Below are positions 24,989 through 33,643 of a stretch of DNA of 64,000 nt, one piece after another. The notes under the pieces were generated by a model, which saw nothing but the letters and a program-made list of their open reading frames with translations, had not been told where the DNA came from and made no database searches. Both the position numbers and the translations under genes were made by a program. Origin of the DNA: Mitsuokella sp047974105 (GTDB taxonomy: Bacteria > Bacillota > Negativicutes > Selenomonadales > Selenomonadaceae); contig NZ_JBHYRS010000001.1 of assembly GCF_047974105.1 (NCBI RefSeq), positions 629,072 to 693,071 on the forward strand. The letters run 5' to 3'. Positions within the stretch are counted from its first letter, which is position 1, and each line of letters starts with the position of its first letter.

Positions 24989-25121
24989 GTTGAACGCCTC
25001 CCACATTTATATCTGTAAATCATATTATGTATAAAATTATAACATAGCGTATATACACTGACAAGGTTAAAAGTGAAAAATACATGTAAATTTGTAATGT
25101 TTATATGTATACAAGAAACAA

Positions 25122-25172
25122 AAAGAGCCCTTTCCACGTCACATACCATAGCTGTGAGGGAAAAGAGCTCTT
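25122..25172 (-). terminator. terminator after the CBS-ACT gene
   Basis: Inverted arms around AAGAGCCCTTTCC and GGGAAAAGAGCTCTT are separated by a loop of about 20 bases, with A-rich sequence at the left so that a T-run follows on the minus strand. Confidence 0.6.
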
Positions 25173-25222
25173 CGTTGAGCTTATTCTATGCGATTTTACA
25201 GGGATGTATCCTGTCTTATCCG

Positions 25223-25867
25223 TCAGCCAATGCGGGCTGTATGGATGATCTCATACCCCTTGGCTTTGATCTTCGCGGAGATTTCCTCGACGTTGGGGAT
25301 ATCGCCGCGCACGACAATCTCGTATTTGCCGTACGGCTGTCGGCAGGTCACGAGGCTGTCGATGGACAGGCCGCACTCCGTGAAAATGCCGGCAATGTCG
25401 TAAACAACACCGACTTTATTATCGACGAGCAGCGTCAGGCGTGTCTTGCCTTCCTGCAGGCCCATGACATCGACAAATGTCTTGAAGATATCCGTCTCCG
25501 TGATGACGCCGACAACAGCACCGACACTCGAGACGACCGGCAGGCCGCCAATCTTGTGATTGTACATGATGAGCGCGGCTTCTTCAATCGTCGCATCCTC
25601 ATTGACGGAAATGACTTCCTTATTCATGATATCGCCAATCTTGAGCTTGGCGAGAAGCGAACGCGCTTCATAACGCGAAAGCGTCGTTGCCGGCGACGGT
25701 GCGACGCGCATGATGTCCTTATCCGACAAAAAGCCAACGAGCTTGCCTTCTTCCACGACCGGCAGGCGGCGGAAATGGCCCTTCTTCATGGCCGAAGCCG
25801 CTTCATCGACGGGTGTATCCGGTGAAACCGTCACTGGATTTTTTGCCATGCGATTTGCTACAAACAT
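25223..25867 (-). CDS. CBS domain pair plus ACT domain protein (AcuB-like)
   Basis: A 214-residue cytosolic protein with two CBS motifs (about 7-60 and 77-130, ending VGFLSDKDIMRV and VGVITETDIFKTF) and a C-terminal ACT domain (about 140-212). CBS pairs bind adenine nucleotides and ACT domains usually bind amino acids, so this is probably a sensor of energy state and an amino acid. It lies 141 bases downstream of livF on the same strand, and an effect on branched-chain amino acid uptake is a reasonable guess. GAGGGGGAT upstream supports ATG 25867. Confidence 0.88.
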   Translation of the reverse strand: MFVANRMAKNPVTVSPDTPVDEAASAMKKGHFRRLPVVEEGKLVGFLSDKDIMRVAPSPATTLSRYEARSLLAKLKIGDIMNKEVISVNEDATIEEAALIMYNHKIGGLPVVSSVGAVVGVITETDIFKTFVDVMGLQEGKTRLTLLVDNKVGVVYDIAGIFTECGLSIDSLVTCRQPYGKYEIVVRGDIPNVEEISAKIKAKGYEIIHTARIG

Positions 25868-26008
25868 CTAAAATCCCCCTCTGCAATTTACTGCTGTTAA
25901 GAGAATTCGCCATCTGCCGGCAGTTTCCTGCCAGCAGGCAGTACTATTTATCCCATGATTTCGTTCCAATATCCTGAAACATCCTCAGCACACGCGATGC
26001 GCGGGGCA

Positions 26009-26725
26009 TCAGCCGCCAAGATAGGCCTTGCGGACATCCTCGCTGGCCGCGAGCTCCTGTGCACTGCCAGAGAGCGTGATGCGGCCCGTCTCAAGGACAT
26101 AAGCGCGGTTCGCGATGGAAAGGGCCATATTGGCGTTCTGCTCGACAAGCAGGACCGTCGTGCCGCTCTTGTTGATGTCGACAATGATATTGAAGATTTC
26201 CTTGATAAGAAGCGGCGCGAGGCCCATCGACGGCTCATCGAGCAGCAAAAGCTTCGGCCGGCTCATGAGCGCGCGCCCCATGGCCAGCATCTGCTGTTCA
26301 CCGCCTGAAAGCGTGCCGGCCGACTGATTTTTGCGTTCTTCAAGGCGCGGGAAGAGTTCAAAGACCTTCTTAAGGTCCTGACGGATACCCTCTTTGTCCT
26401 TGCGCACAAAGGCACCGAGGTCCAGATTTTCCATGACGGTCATTTCGGCAAAAACGCGGCGTCCCTCAGGGACCTGAGAAATGCCCTTCTTGACGATTTC
26501 ATGCGCGCGAACGCCTGCAATATTCTCTCCCTGAAACGTGATGCCGCCGTTTTTCGGCTTCAAAAGGCCTGAAATCGTGCGCAGCGTCGTCGACTTGCCG
26601 GCACCATTGGCACCAATCAGCGTGACAATCTCACCCTCATTGACTTCGAGGCTGATGCCCTTAAGCGCATGGATGGCACCGTAATATACGTCAATATTAT
26701 CGATTTTCAGCATCGGTTCTGCCAT
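26009..26725 (-). CDS. livF: branched-chain amino acid ABC transporter ATPase LivF
   Basis: A 238-residue ABC ATPase of the hydrophobic amino acid family with Walker A GANGAGKST, Q-loop VPEGRRVF (the LivF hallmark), signature LSGGEQQML and Walker B LLLLDEPSMGLAP. It pairs with LivG to drive uptake of Leu/Ile/Val or related ligands through LivHM. The start could also be two codons upstream (26731). It is the last gene of livHMGF. Confidence 0.95.
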   Translation of the reverse strand: MAEPMLKIDNIDVYYGAIHALKGISLEVNEGEIVTLIGANGAGKSTTLRTISGLLKPKNGGITFQGENIAGVRAHEIVKKGISQVPEGRRVFAEMTVMENLDLGAFVRKDKEGIRQDLKKVFELFPRLEERKNQSAGTLSGGEQQMLAMGRALMSRPKLLLLDEPSMGLAPLLIKEIFNIIVDINKSGTTVLLVEQNANMALSIANRAYVLETGRITLSGSAQELAASEDVRKAYLGG

Positions 26726-26781
26726 ATACATACCTGCTTTCCGTACATCCTGTATATTCTATAATTTGCCCAAATCCAGCA

Positions 26782-27549
26782 TCAGTTCTCAGCGCCAAGG
26801 TAAGCGCGGATGACTTCCGGATTTTCCTTGATTTCAGCTGGCGTACCCTGCGCGATGATTTCGCCGTACTCGAGTACATAGATGCGTTCGCAGATACCCA
26901 TGACGAGGCTCATATCGTGTTCGATGAGCAGGATGGTCAGGCCGAATTCCTTACGGATCCAGCGGATCATCTCCATGAGTTCCTTCGTCTCCTGCGGGTT
27001 CATGCCGGCAGCCGGCTCGTCGAGCAGCAGGAGTTTTGGCTTGGCCGCAAGGGCGCGGGCAATCTCAAGGCGGCGCTGGGCACCGTACGGCAGATTCTTG
27101 GCAACTTCATTGGCCTTATCATCCAGATGGAAAATCTTGAGGAGTTTATGGGCTTCTTCCTCAATCCGCTCTTCCTCTTTGAAATAACGGCCCACGCGGA
27201 AAACGGCCTCAAGCACGCTGTACTTGACGTGATAATGGAAGGCAATCTTGACATTCTCGAGGACCGTGAGTTCCGAGAACAAGCGGATATTCTGGAATGT
27301 GCGCGCGATGCCGCGCTGCGTGACTTCATAGGGCTTGAGGCCGACGATGCTCTTGCCCTCAAATGTGATGCTGCCCGTCGTCGGCTGATAAACACCGGTC
27401 AGCATATTGAAGGCCGTTGTCTTGCCGGCACCGTTCGGGCCGATGAGGCCGACGAGCTCGCCGCGGTCAAGATGAATATTGAAGTCCGTGACAGCCTTGA
27501 GGCCGCCGAATACCTCCGAGACATTCTCGGTGCGTAAAAGCTCACTCAT
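26782..27549 (-). CDS. livG: branched-chain amino acid ABC transporter ATPase LivG
   Basis: A 255-residue ABC ATPase with Walker A GPNGAGKTT, the LivG-type ARTFQNIRLF Q-loop, the signature-region LPYGAQRRLEIARAL and Walker B LLLLDEPAAGMNP. Its start overlaps the end of livM by 8 bases. It is the partner of LivF. Confidence 0.95.
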   Translation of the reverse strand: MSELLRTENVSEVFGGLKAVTDFNIHLDRGELVGLIGPNGAGKTTAFNMLTGVYQPTTGSITFEGKSIVGLKPYEVTQRGIARTFQNIRLFSELTVLENVKIAFHYHVKYSVLEAVFRVGRYFKEEERIEEEAHKLLKIFHLDDKANEVAKNLPYGAQRRLEIARALAAKPKLLLLDEPAAGMNPQETKELMEMIRWIRKEFGLTILLIEHDMSLVMGICERIYVLEYGEIIAQGTPAEIKENPEVIRAYLGAEN

Positions 27550-28498
27550 GAGACGTCTCCCCTTTCTTGAAAATGCGGCGGAAAATGCCCATATTCGTGA
27601 TTTCCATGTAGCCGAACAGGCCCTGCGGACGGTAGAACATCAGGAGAATCAGCGTGATGGCATAAATAATCATGCGGAATTCCGGCCAGCTGGCGAGAGC
27701 TGCCGAAATGAACGTGACGACAAAAGCACCGGCAATCGAGCCCGTGATGGAGCCGAGACCGCCCATGACGACCATGATGAGATAATTGAATGTCTGCATA
27801 AACGTGAACGAAGCCGGACTGATTAAATAGAAGCAATGTGCGAAAAGTCCGCCTGCGACACCGGCAAACGCCGCGCCAATCGTAAAGGCCATGACCTTGT
27901 ACTTCGTCGTGTTGACGCCCATCGACTCGGCCGCAATCTCATTCTCGCGGATGGCAAGGCAGGCACGGCCGTGATTCGAATTGACGAAGTTCTTGATGAA
28001 GAACAGCGTAAACAGCATGATGAAGAAGACCCAGGCAAACGTCGTGTGATGCGGGATGCCCTTGAAACCGGCCGCACCGCCGACATACTGGATGTTCATG
28101 ATGACGATGCGGATGATTTCGCCGAGGCCCAGTGTGGCGATGGCGAGATAATCGCCGCGCAGGCGCAGTGTCGGAATGCCGACGAGGAAGCCGAGGAAAC
28201 CGGCCGCAATGCCGCCCGCAATCAGGGCGACGGCAAACGGCATGTGGAAATTAGCCGTCAAGACGACGCCGACATAAGCGCCGACCGCCATAAAGCCGGC
28301 ATGGCCGAGTGAAAACTGCCCTGTATAGCCGTTGATGAGGTTCAGGCTCGCAGCCAGAATGATGTTAATACCGATAATCAGCAGATTAAGCTGCCAGAAT
28401 GAACTCAGGATGCGCTCCGATATCAAAAACTGCAGAACTGCAAACAGAACGACGGCGAAGACGAGCATGATGCAGTCATTTTTTCGTAAGTATTTCAT
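27542..28498 (-). CDS. livM: branched-chain amino acid ABC transporter permease LivM
   Basis: A 318-residue permease with about nine helices and the LivM signature regions NLINGYTGQFSLGHAGFMAVGAY and GLGEIIRIVIMN, plus the EAA-like loop AIRENEIAAESMGVN that contacts the ATPases. AAGGAGGGGAG precedes the ATG. It follows livH by 12 bases. Confidence 0.95.
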   Translation of the reverse strand: MKYLRKNDCIMLVFAVVLFAVLQFLISERILSSFWQLNLLIIGINIILAASLNLINGYTGQFSLGHAGFMAVGAYVGVVLTANFHMPFAVALIAGGIAAGFLGFLVGIPTLRLRGDYLAIATLGLGEIIRIVIMNIQYVGGAAGFKGIPHHTTFAWVFFIMLFTLFFIKNFVNSNHGRACLAIRENEIAAESMGVNTTKYKVMAFTIGAAFAGVAGGLFAHCFYLISPASFTFMQTFNYLIMVVMGGLGSITGSIAGAFVVTFISAALASWPEFRMIIYAITLILLMFYRPQGLFGYMEITNMGIFRRIFKKGETSHE

Positions 28499-28510
28499 AT
28501 GCTCCCCTCC

Positions 28511-29398
28511 TTAAACCTTTTCTTTCGTATTCTTGCCAAAGATGCCGGCCGGACGGATGAGCAGCACGAGAATCAGGATGGCAAAAGCCGCAGCATCGCG
28601 GAACGTCGAGGAAATGAAGCCCGAAACAAAGGCCTCAACGACGCCGAGAATCAGGCCGCCGACGACAGCGCCCGGCAGAATGCCGATGCCGCCGAGTACG
28701 GCTGCGACGAAGGCCTTGAGGCCCGGCATGATGCCCATGAGCGGGTCGATGGAATTGTAGTAAATGCCGACGAGCACACCGGCGACAGCGGCAAGGGCCG
28801 AGCCAATGCCGAACGTAATCGAAATGATGCGGTCGGAGTTGATGCCCATGAGCTCAGCCGTCTCCGTATCAAACGAAGCAGCGCGCATGGCCTTGCCCGT
28901 CTTCGTCTTCTGGACAATATAAGTCAGGATGACCATGAGTACGGCCGTAATGCCGAGAATCAGCATCTGCTGACCGTTAATGACAATGCCGCCAATCGTC
29001 ACGGCGACATCACCGAACATCGCCGGGAACGTGCGCGGTGTCGGCGAGACGAAATACATCGTCGTATATTCGAGGAAAAACGATACGCCGATAGCCGTAA
29101 TCAGCACGGAGATACGCGGTGCATGACGCAGCGGCTTATAAGCGAGACGCTCGACAAGCATACCGAGAAAGCCCGTGACGACGAGTGAAATGAGCAAGGA
29201 CGGCACAATGGAAAGATGTGCCTGCGTGATGGAGAAAAAACCGATATAGGCGCCCACCATGTAGATATCGCCGTGCGCGAAGTTGATGAGCTTAATGATG
29301 CCATATATCATCGTGTAGCCTAACGCTATGAGTGCATAAATACTGCCCAGCGATATGCCATTGATGAACTGCTGCAGAATTTGATGCAGGATTTCCAT
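28511..29398 (-). CDS. livH: branched-chain amino acid ABC transporter permease LivH
   Basis: A 295-residue permease starting MEILHQILQQFINGISLGSIYALIALGYTMIYGI, the typical LivH N-terminus, with the coupling loop MRAASFDTETAELMGINSD. ATG at 29398 with AAGGGAG upstream is preferred over an upstream in-frame ATG at 29443. Confidence 0.95.
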   Translation of the reverse strand: MEILHQILQQFINGISLGSIYALIALGYTMIYGIIKLINFAHGDIYMVGAYIGFFSITQAHLSIVPSLLISLVVTGFLGMLVERLAYKPLRHAPRISVLITAIGVSFFLEYTTMYFVSPTPRTFPAMFGDVAVTIGGIVINGQQMLILGITAVLMVILTYIVQKTKTGKAMRAASFDTETAELMGINSDRIISITFGIGSALAAVAGVLVGIYYNSIDPLMGIMPGLKAFVAAVLGGIGILPGAVVGGLILGVVEAFVSGFISSTFRDAAAFAILILVLLIRPAGIFGKNTKEKV

Positions 29399-29478
29399 AG
29401 GATTAACTCCCTTCTGAAAATGACAAAATGACAGGAATGACAAAATAAAACTTACATATTATAAAGACATATAAAAGA

Positions 29479-29514
29479 GAAAAGCCCTCCCTCAAAGAGA
29501 GGTGAAGGCTTTTC
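29479..29514 (-). terminator. hairpin between binding protein gene and livH
   Basis: Arms GAAAAGCC/GGCTTTTC with an inner CCTC/GAGG pairing lie in the gap between the binding-protein gene and livH. This is likely a partial terminator giving more binding protein than permease. Confidence 0.7.
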
Positions 29515-29530
29515 CGTATAGGACTATGGA

Positions 29531-30706
29531 TCAGTCCTCAGAATCCGGCATGATCTTAGCTACCATTACGCGGTCGCCATCTTTGTTCTGCAGGATAACG
29601 GCCTGCTTGATCGGATTATGGTTCTTATCCATCGTGATGGTACCCGTGCCGACCTGAAGGTCTTTCGTCTCCTCAAGAGCCTTCTGGATCTTCTCAGGAT
29701 CGCTGCTGCCAGCGCGTTTGATGGCATCGGCAAGCATCTTGCCGGCATCGTAGCCAAGGGCTGCGAATACGTTCGGCATATGGCCGTACTTATTCTTGAA
29801 AGCTTCAACGAACGGTTTTACGGATTCATCCTTATCGGAATAATGCGTGCAGAAGTACGTGTTGTTCAGGGCATCTGCACCGGCGATATCGGCAACTTTC
29901 GAATCATCCCAGCCATCCGTACCGAGGATTGGGCAGGTGATGCCGAGCTCGCGGGCCTGCTTGACAATCTTGCCGACTTCTTCATAATAAGCCGGAACGA
30001 AGATGACATCGGCATTGGCCGTCTTGAGCTTCGTCAGCGTAGCCTTGAAGTCCTGATCCTTCGCAAGGAAGGCTTCTTCCATGACGACTTTGCCGCCGGC
30101 AGCTTCAAATTTCTCCTTGAATACCTTGCCAAGGCTCTTGGAATAGTCCGTACTGTTATCGACATAGATGACAGCCGTCTTAGCCTTGAGGTTCTCACTG
30201 GCGAATTTTGCCATAACCGTGCCCTGCTGCGGGTCGATGAAGCAGCTGCGGAAGACGAACGGCTTTACTTTGCCATTTTCAACCGTAACATCCGGGCTCG
30301 TGGCATCCGGTGCAATGATTGGCACTTTGTTGTCCGTAGCGACCTGCGACTCTGCAATGACGTTTGCCGTTACAGCAGGACCGACGAGGACGGAAACCTT
30401 ATCGTCCGAGATGAGCTTCGTAGCAGCATTGACTGCCTCAGAAGCCTCGGATTTATTATCGGCCGTGACAAGCGTGATCTTTTTGCCGTCAATGCCGCCG
30501 GCATCGTTGATCTCATCGACTGCGAGCTTGAGGCCGTCGAGCGATGCCGAACCATAGTTCGCAACGTTGCCGGTCATCTCGAAGTTCGCGCCGACCTTGA
30601 TCTCGTTGCTGTCGGACTGGCTGCCGCAGCCAGCGAGCACGCCGCCCATGAGCATCGTGCCCACGAGGACGCTGGCGAGTTTCAGACCTTTCTTGCTGAA
30701 ATTCAT
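29531..30706 (-). CDS. livK: branched-chain amino acid ABC transporter substrate-binding lipoprotein
   Basis: A 391-residue type I periplasmic binding protein. Its signal peptide has the lipobox VLAGC (Cys near 27), then IKVGANFEMTGNVANYGSASLDGLKLAVDEIN, which is the start of the LivJ/LivK fold, and the usual SDKVSVLVGPAVTANV segment. It delivers Leu/Ile/Val or a related amino acid to LivHMGF; exact specificity cannot be read. ATG at 30706 with GGGAGGAATTC upstream is preferred. Confidence 0.92.
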   Translation of the reverse strand: MNFSKKGLKLASVLVGTMLMGGVLAGCGSQSDSNEIKVGANFEMTGNVANYGSASLDGLKLAVDEINDAGGIDGKKITLVTADNKSEASEAVNAATKLISDDKVSVLVGPAVTANVIAESQVATDNKVPIIAPDATSPDVTVENGKVKPFVFRSCFIDPQQGTVMAKFASENLKAKTAVIYVDNSTDYSKSLGKVFKEKFEAAGGKVVMEEAFLAKDQDFKATLTKLKTANADVIFVPAYYEEVGKIVKQARELGITCPILGTDGWDDSKVADIAGADALNNTYFCTHYSDKDESVKPFVEAFKNKYGHMPNVFAALGYDAGKMLADAIKRAGSSDPEKIQKALEETKDLQVGTGTITMDKNHNPIKQAVILQNKDGDRVMVAKIMPDSED

Positions 30707-30763
30707 ATGAATTCCTCCCTTTTCTCTCCCTTGCAATTCTCTTATTGCGATTGCGATGAATTT

Positions 30764-30792
30764 ATTATAGTTTACAGCTTTACATTAGTCAA
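30764..30792 (-). promoter_or_regulatory. promoter of the liv operon
   Basis: On the minus strand TTGACT (30792-30787) and TATAAT (30769-30764) are spaced 17 bp apart, about 60 bases before the binding-protein ATG. It is a strong sigma-70-type promoter. Confidence 0.8.
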
Positions 30793-30947
30793 TACTTTTG
30801 TGCTAAAAAAATGTACTAATCAGCCGTTTTTGTTTTTCTGAAATGAACTTTTACTGTTTTCTATCACTCCATGTATCGTTGTCGCGGAATTTATATTAGG
30901 AAAGTTCACAGCAGGAATGTATGGGTTTACACTTTCACTGTATACAA

Positions 30948-30972
30948 AAAACGCAGCCGAAAGCTGCGTTTT
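30948..30972 (-). terminator. terminator after the 3D-domain hydrolase gene
   Basis: A 10-bp perfect stem AAAACGCAGC/GCTGCGTTTT with a short CGAAA loop lies 22 bases past the stop codon. Confidence 0.88.
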
Positions 30973-30993
30973 CTCATGTATCTTTTTCGATTT

Positions 30994-31590
30994 TTAATCT
31001 TTGATGTAAATTTCAATGTCCTGACGGCCAAAAGCCAGTGCCTCTGCACGCGTGTCAAATGCGACATCGATGCGGTGTCCGTGAATCGCGCCGCCGATAT
31101 CCTCGGCCACGGCATCACCGTAACCGGGAATATAGACATGTGTGCCGAGCGGGATGACATTCGGGTCTACGGCAATAATGCCATGACGCACGTGCGTTCC
31201 CATAGCTGTATACGCACAGTTGCCCGGGTCGTAGGCACTGTATCCCGTCGCATTGACATACATGGCCGTGCCGTCATCGTCCGACGATTCATATTCCTGA
31301 CCGCCCGACAGCACTGCATATGTGCCATTGCCGCAGATGCCGTCTACCGTAAGGCCCTTCGCCTTCTGGAAGGATTTTATGGCATTCACCGTCTGATTGC
31401 CGCAGATGCCATCGGCTGTTCCCTGAAGCCAGCCCTGCTCAATGAGCAGGCTCTGGACCTGACGCACAGCCTGACCGCGAGATCCCTGCCGGACCAGGAT
31501 GGATGATGCCATCGCGTCCGTCGAAAAGGAGAGCAGGAGGAACGCCGCTGCCAAAGGAATCACAAAATGAAATGGATTTCGCAAACGCAA
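30994..31590 (-). CDS. secreted 3D-domain cell wall hydrolase with peptidoglycan-binding domain
   Basis: A 198-residue exported protein with signal peptide (about 1-28), a PG_binding_1 domain (about 30-93, with repeated DGICGN turns), and a C-terminal 3D domain (about 107-197) containing the three conserved aspartates in VNATGYSAYDPGN, AVDPNVIPLGTHVYIPGYG and GHRIDVAFDT. Such proteins are murein hydrolases related to lytic transglycosylase folds. The start is TTG with AGAGAGGTG just upstream. It is an independent gene with its own terminator. Confidence 0.88.
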   Translation of the reverse strand: MRLRNPFHFVIPLAAAFLLLSFSTDAMASSILVRQGSRGQAVRQVQSLLIEQGWLQGTADGICGNQTVNAIKSFQKAKGLTVDGICGNGTYAVLSGGQEYESSDDDGTAMYVNATGYSAYDPGNCAYTAMGTHVRHGIIAVDPNVIPLGTHVYIPGYGDAVAEDIGGAIHGHRIDVAFDTRAEALAFGRQDIEIYIKD

Positions 31591-31679
31591 ACACCTCTCT
31601 CAAAAGCACCCGTACCATAATCGATATAGTCTATAATCCCTATTTTAACACATTGCGCATAAATCGGTCAAAACAAGTA

Positions 31680-32864
31680 TCATTTGACAAGGTGCAGAGG
31701 CGGTGCCACGGGCTCTTTTGCCTCTGCCGGCGGTGTCTGCGGCAAATCCGACTCATGGTTTGTCTGGAAACCGTGATGGCAGATATTCAGCAAAATTCCC
31801 ATGGATGCCATCGTAACGAGCAGTGATGAACCGCCATAACTGATAAACGGCAGCGGGATGCCGACGACAGGGAACGTGCCGCTGACCATAAAGAGATTGC
31901 CTGCGGCCTGTCCGACGACGAGCAGCATGATGCCGAGTGTCAAAATCTGGCCGTAGATATCGCGGGCACGGGCCGAGATGTAATAGCAGCAGACGGCCAG
32001 CATGAAGAACAGCAGAATGACAAGCAGGACACCGAGATAGCCGTGTTCCTGCGCGAAAATAGCAAAGGCAAAGTCCGTATGAGCCTCTGGCAGATATTCG
32101 TACTTGCTGACGCCCTCGCCGAGGCCCATGCCCCAGAGGCCGCCCGAACCGATGGTCGACATCGACTGTACGGCCTGATAGCCGACTCCCTGTGCATCGC
32201 TCCACGGATCATACGTGATGAGCACGCGCTTTAAGCGGTACGGCTGCAGGATGATGAGTCCCCCGATACTGCCAATGACGACAAAAAACAAGACCTTGAC
32301 CTGTTTCCAGGGGATGCCGACGAGAAAGGCCATGAGCAGAGGCACGCCCAAAACGATGCAGGCCGTGCCCATATCCGGTTCCAATTCGACGAGACCTGCC
32401 ATGACAATAATGATCCAGTACGGCGGTGCTTTGAGCAGATTGATTTTCTTCTCCATCTTCATCATGACCGTCAGAAATTTCGCCGCAATCAGGATGGCCG
32501 TAAGCTTGGCAAATTCGGCCGGCTGCACGCTGAAGCCCGCAAAGGACAGCCAGCGTCTCGCGCCATTGACAACCGTGCCGACGCCGAGGACCAGCACGAG
32601 GGCCCCTATCGTGATAATCAGCAGCCACTGCGTGATGCTCTGCCAGCGGTGATAATTAATGCGGCTGCAGGCAAAGCACACGGCAATGCCCAAGATCAGC
32701 CAGACGACATGGCGGATCAGGAAATAATACGGATTGTTGAAGCTCGTCGTAGCGAGGACGAAGCTCGAGCTGAAGACATTGATGGTGCCCAGCAGGAGCA
32801 GGACCGCCATGATGACAATGACGGGTTCTGATTCATTACGCCACGGCGTTTTGCGAATCAGCAT
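31680..32864 (-). CDS. SEDS family peptidoglycan glycosyltransferase, FtsW/RodA type
   Basis: A 394-residue polytopic membrane protein of the FtsW/RodA/SpoVE family, which polymerises lipid II together with a class B penicillin-binding protein. Conserved segments are GARRWLSFAGFSVQPAEFAKL, LVELEPDMGTACIV (with the essential Asp), GYQAVQSMSTIGSGGLWGMGLGEGVSKYEYLPEAHTDFAFA and PLPFISYGGSSLL. The motifs fit FtsW slightly better than RodA, but the gene lies outside a division cluster, next to trmB. ATG at 32864 has AAGGGGG at 7 bases and lies 12 bases after the trmB stop. Confidence 0.92.
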   Translation of the reverse strand: MLIRKTPWRNESEPVIVIMAVLLLLGTINVFSSSFVLATTSFNNPYYFLIRHVVWLILGIAVCFACSRINYHRWQSITQWLLIITIGALVLVLGVGTVVNGARRWLSFAGFSVQPAEFAKLTAILIAAKFLTVMMKMEKKINLLKAPPYWIIIVMAGLVELEPDMGTACIVLGVPLLMAFLVGIPWKQVKVLFFVVIGSIGGLIILQPYRLKRVLITYDPWSDAQGVGYQAVQSMSTIGSGGLWGMGLGEGVSKYEYLPEAHTDFAFAIFAQEHGYLGVLLVILLFFMLAVCCYYISARARDIYGQILTLGIMLLVVGQAAGNLFMVSGTFPVVGIPLPFISYGGSSLLVTMASMGILLNICHHGFQTNHESDLPQTPPAEAKEPVAPPLHLVK

Positions 32865-32876
32865 CAAAATGCCCCC

Positions 32877-33584
32877 TTAATCCTCTTTCTGAGCCGTATG
32901 CTCATCCTGTTCTGCAGCGGCGCCCTCGGCCGGAGCCTCGAAAATAACCTCGCAGCGGTTGATTTTCTCACCAAAACCGCTGAATTTGCGCTCGTACTCC
33001 GTCATGATATTGTCCGGGCGGTTCTCCGCGTGCAGGTCATACGAAACATCCTGCACCTTGAGTCCGGCCTCGGCAAACTGCTCAAGCGAAAAGTCAAACA
33101 AGGGACGGTTATCCGTCTTGAAGTGGAGCTCGCCGGGCTTTTTGAGCAGACGGCGGTACTTTTCAAGGAAGCCCACATGCGTCAGACGGCGTTTGGCATG
33201 ACGCTTTTTCGGCCATGGGTCGCAGAAGTTGATGTAGAAGCGGTCAACTTCGCCCTCGGCGAAAATATCTTCAATATGGTTGATGTCAAAGACGAGCAGA
33301 CGCACATTCTTGAGTTCTTTCTCCGCAATCTTTTTGGCAGCGGAATACAGCACATCCTGCTGCATCTCAATGCCGATAAAATTGATTTCCGGATGGCGCT
33401 CCGCCATCTGACTGATGAAATCGCCCTTGCCCGTGCCGAGCTCAACATGAAGAGGGGCCTGACGGCCAAAGATTTCCGCCCATTTGCCCTTCTTCTCCTC
33501 GCCGATTTCCTGGTCACGGCTCACGACAAAATCATCAAATTCGTGAATGGCTTCATCCACCCACGGTTTTCTTCTTAAACGCAC
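32877..33584 (-). CDS. trmB: tRNA (guanine-N7-)-methyltransferase
   Basis: Methylates G46 in the variable loop of tRNA using S-adenosylmethionine. The 235-residue protein has the family motifs VELGTGKGDFI (SAM binding), INFCDPWPKKRHAKRRL (catalytic) and FKTDNRPLFDFS. The start is GTG with AAGGA upstream. The C-terminus carries an acidic Ala/Glu tail beyond the usual domain. It is cotranscribed with the SEDS gene. Confidence 0.95.
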   Translation of the reverse strand: MRLRRKPWVDEAIHEFDDFVVSRDQEIGEEKKGKWAEIFGRQAPLHVELGTGKGDFISQMAERHPEINFIGIEMQQDVLYSAAKKIAEKELKNVRLLVFDINHIEDIFAEGEVDRFYINFCDPWPKKRHAKRRLTHVGFLEKYRRLLKKPGELHFKTDNRPLFDFSLEQFAEAGLKVQDVSYDLHAENRPDNIMTEYERKFSGFGEKINRCEVIFEAPAEGAAAEQDEHTAQKED

Positions 33585-33643
33585 AGTTTTCCTTATCCTT
33601 TCGCGATGATTTGATTATCCCTTATGTTCTAGTGTACCCTGTT

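Noticed and set aside
25913..25941. Overlapping short palindromes (CTGCCGGCAG, CTGCCAGCAGGCAG) between livF and the CBS-ACT gene
   Set aside because: There is no T-run and no clear terminator geometry. They could be incidental in a short spacer.
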